Shown: positions 61,897 through 64,000 of the stretch, piece by piece
Position numbering within the stretch: position 1 is the first letter of the stretch
Layout: every line of letters begins with the position of its first letter
Assembly: GCA_017590115.1 (NCBI GenBank)
Contig: JAGGNK010010226.1
Span: 3,321,732 to 3,385,731 of the forward strand
From: Montifringilla adamsi
Lineage: Eukaryota > Chordata > Aves > Passeriformes > Passeridae
Direction: 5' to 3'
DNA: 64,000 bases
Notes under the pieces: model-generated
The model's input: the letters and a program-made list of their open reading frames with translations, nothing else
Databases searched by the model: none
What the model was told of the DNA's origin: nothing
Program-made: the position numbers and the translations under genes

Positions 61897-61955
61897 TATA
61901 TATATGTGTGTGTATACATATGTGTGTGTGTGTGTATATGTGTATATATTTATAT
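61897..61955. repeat. compound (TA)n(TG)n microsatellite
   Basis: Alternating TATA, TGTG, TATACATA, (TG)7 and TATA runs. Likely polymorphic in length. Confidence 0.93.
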
Positions 61956-64000
61956 TTTTTTCCCTATTATGTAGCAGGAGATATGTTTCAAGACCAGATA
62001 TGTATTCTCTATGTTCCAGCATGAACATGGGGGTCTCCCATGCACATATAAAAGAATGAAGAGAAGCTTTGAGCAAAATCCAAGTATTTTAGTACTCCTC
62101 AGCTGCTCTCCAGCACTGCAGCTCATTTCCTTTCACTCTCAGATGCCCGTTCCATAAATGTACAGCCAAAACCTCATCGATTTTTTTTCTTTTTTTGCAA
62201 AGTCTGCTCTTGCTCCAACAAAATTGTAAGAACAGTGGCCAAAGTTCTGATAGCTCCAGAACATCTTTTAACACAGAACTGAATTGTGCAAACCTTGGTT
62301 TTGCCAGCCTGAGGTACGATTAAATAGCCATGCCATTTTAAAATGAATGTAGCTTAATACCTGAGATATGTTTTCTGACATCCTGGATTTAGGGTAAGTA
62401 AATTCTGTGATTTTACTAGGCTGGTTTGACAGCATCATCTGGCATAAATGGGCTAATCTGTATCTCTAAATTAAAATTCCAGCTATGCTGGTGTTTTCTT
62501 CTGCACGCATATATTTAACGCAGAAAAGTACTGGTAGGGATTTCATTAACATAAATGACAATGGCACATGAAGAATTAGAGCCTGTTGTCAAGGTAAAGA
62601 CAATACTGCAGGCAGAAATCTTTTCCAAACCTACCTGTATAGGATTAATGCTTAAAAACTTATTGTAAGTGAACTTATTGTTCACTTCACTGTGAACTTG
62701 TTCTTCAGATCAGCATCTTATTTTAAAATATGTAGGCATGCATAAAAAACAAATCCAAGCAAAATATGCAAAATATGTATTATTATGGCTCATTAGTGCT
62801 TGATGCTCATTCTAAATACAGAAGTTGCCATCATCCTGCTTCTGAGATCCAAAAAGTGTTTGGGCAGGAAAGAGAGAAAGTAGGAACAGAGTAGTCTGTG
62901 AAAGACTCAGCATCTCCTTGATCACTCCTCTGGACCATAATTTACACTTCAAACCTGAGAGCTTAAAACCTTAATACATAAGAAAATCTGTGTTTCATGC
63001 TGCTTCACCATGGGTGCAAAATTTGCACATCCCCCAGGACAGTCAGGGTCAGATGACAGCACTTGTTCCTGAGCTGTCCTAATTTGAAACACTACAATCC
63101 TGTATGGAAATGGTATATTCTTGCTTTGTGCAGTGCACATGATCACCTGTGCTCACCAGAAATGGCAAAGTGGCCACAGCAGGTTCCCTTTTGTTCAAGC
63201 TCCAGCCCTTGTGTCACTGCCAATTGCTGATTCTCAGCTTTAGCCTTGAGCCTTGTGATCAGGAACAAAGGATATTTCTTGAGTGACAAATTCATCTGTA
63301 GCTGTTAGGAAGTAAAAATGATGTTAACTAGCAAAAGAAGATATTTAAAACTACTGTAGCACGTGTGCTGATAAGAAAAAGTTACTTGCAGTTTTTTTCT
63401 TTCTAGCCTATTTATTATTTTGGAAGCTCTTGTAATTATTAAAAATGGTAATACACTAATGTTTTTTGTTTTAAGACCAAGACTTCTCTTGACTTTGCTG
63501 TTATGTCTAAAAAGAAGCTGGATCTTGCTGGCTGATGATTTCTTCACTGTCAAGAAAGTCTAACCTTCAAGAGAGAAGGTTAAACTTAGCACAGTTGCAT
63601 ATACATAAATTTTGGGTGGAGGAATATAAACCTTTAACAGAGCATTCCTCAGACTACGAAGGAGCAAATGTGTGAAAACAGACCCCCAAAAAATAATGAA
63701 ATCCTCATTCACCTATCCTATGCTAGCATGGATTTCTGAGTTATCTTGGAAGCATATGACACAATAAGGGGTCTTACATTCCATTTGTGTTTTATTTGCA
63801 TTGAGCATAACCACGTGGGCTAAAGTATGAAAATAAAAATGATACATAAGTCCAGCCCAATCAAGCCACAAAACTAGACCTGAGTTTTATACAGCTGCAC
63901 TTCTTATTTTATTTTTCATGCTGCCATTTTCAAGATGAAAAAATAATGTTGTACACCATAAAATTAATTATCCCCACATACTCAGCTGCATTAGCAGTCC
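61956..64000. other. unique AT-rich stretch, no gene seen
   Basis: No open frame above 82 codons and no known repeat. A small perfect inverted repeat lies at 62667-62687 (AAGTGAAC, 5-nt loop, GTTCACTT), with GTGAAC again at 62692-62697. Confidence 0.5.

Noticed and set aside
1..64000. CRISPR array, prophage, operon or toxin-antitoxin system
   Set aside because: No spaced direct-repeat array, no dense gene layout and no ribosome binding sites. CR1 and LTR content shows a vertebrate nuclear genome.

Overview
The window looks like AT-rich, non-coding nuclear DNA from a bird, probably a songbird. The organism call rests on the transposable elements. Four short CR1 LINE tails (near 5.5, 8.2, 10.5 and 36.8 kb) carry the typical avian 3' end motifs, and three solo or partial endogenous retrovirus LTRs (near 12.2, 29.8 and 32.9 kb) resemble LTR families I know from passerine genomes. 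There are no operons, ribosome binding sites, CRISPR arrays or other prokaryotic features. I found no protein-coding gene, tRNA or rRNA gene that I can support. The best reading is an intergenic desert or the inside of a very large intron.

Layout. 0-5 kb: mostly unique sequence with two direct duplications of different age (a 285-bp tandem pair about 4% diverged, and a 508-bp pair that looks identical), then a stretch with long overlapping antisense ORFs of unknown meaning. 5-13 kb: three CR1 tails, a reverse-oriented LTR and a G-quadruplex motif beside it. 13-20 kb: unique sequence and a 59-bp exact duplication. 20.3-20.9 kb: a long G/T-rich low-complexity block with an internal duplication of about 335-bp period. 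21-29.5 kb: unique AT-rich sequence. 29.5-30.2 kb: an intact 667-bp solo LTR with matching terminal inverted repeats and a 5-bp target-site duplication. 31-33 kb: G/T-rich low complexity, two adjacent perfect hairpins and a forward LTR 3' part. 36.6-36.9 kb: the longest CR1 fragment. 38-60 kb: unique sequence with a few exon-like islands, the best being a 25-nt microexon candidate at 38611-38635 and a 63-nt candidate at 60421-60483. 60.6-62 kb: microsatellites and a poly-T-headed tandem duplication.

No set of genes works together here. What deserves follow-up is the cluster of young local duplications, the intact solo LTR, and the splice-flanked micro-exon candidates on the + strand, which could belong to a host gene or a lncRNA whose main exons lie outside the window. 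I saw no evidence of a new multi-gene system.
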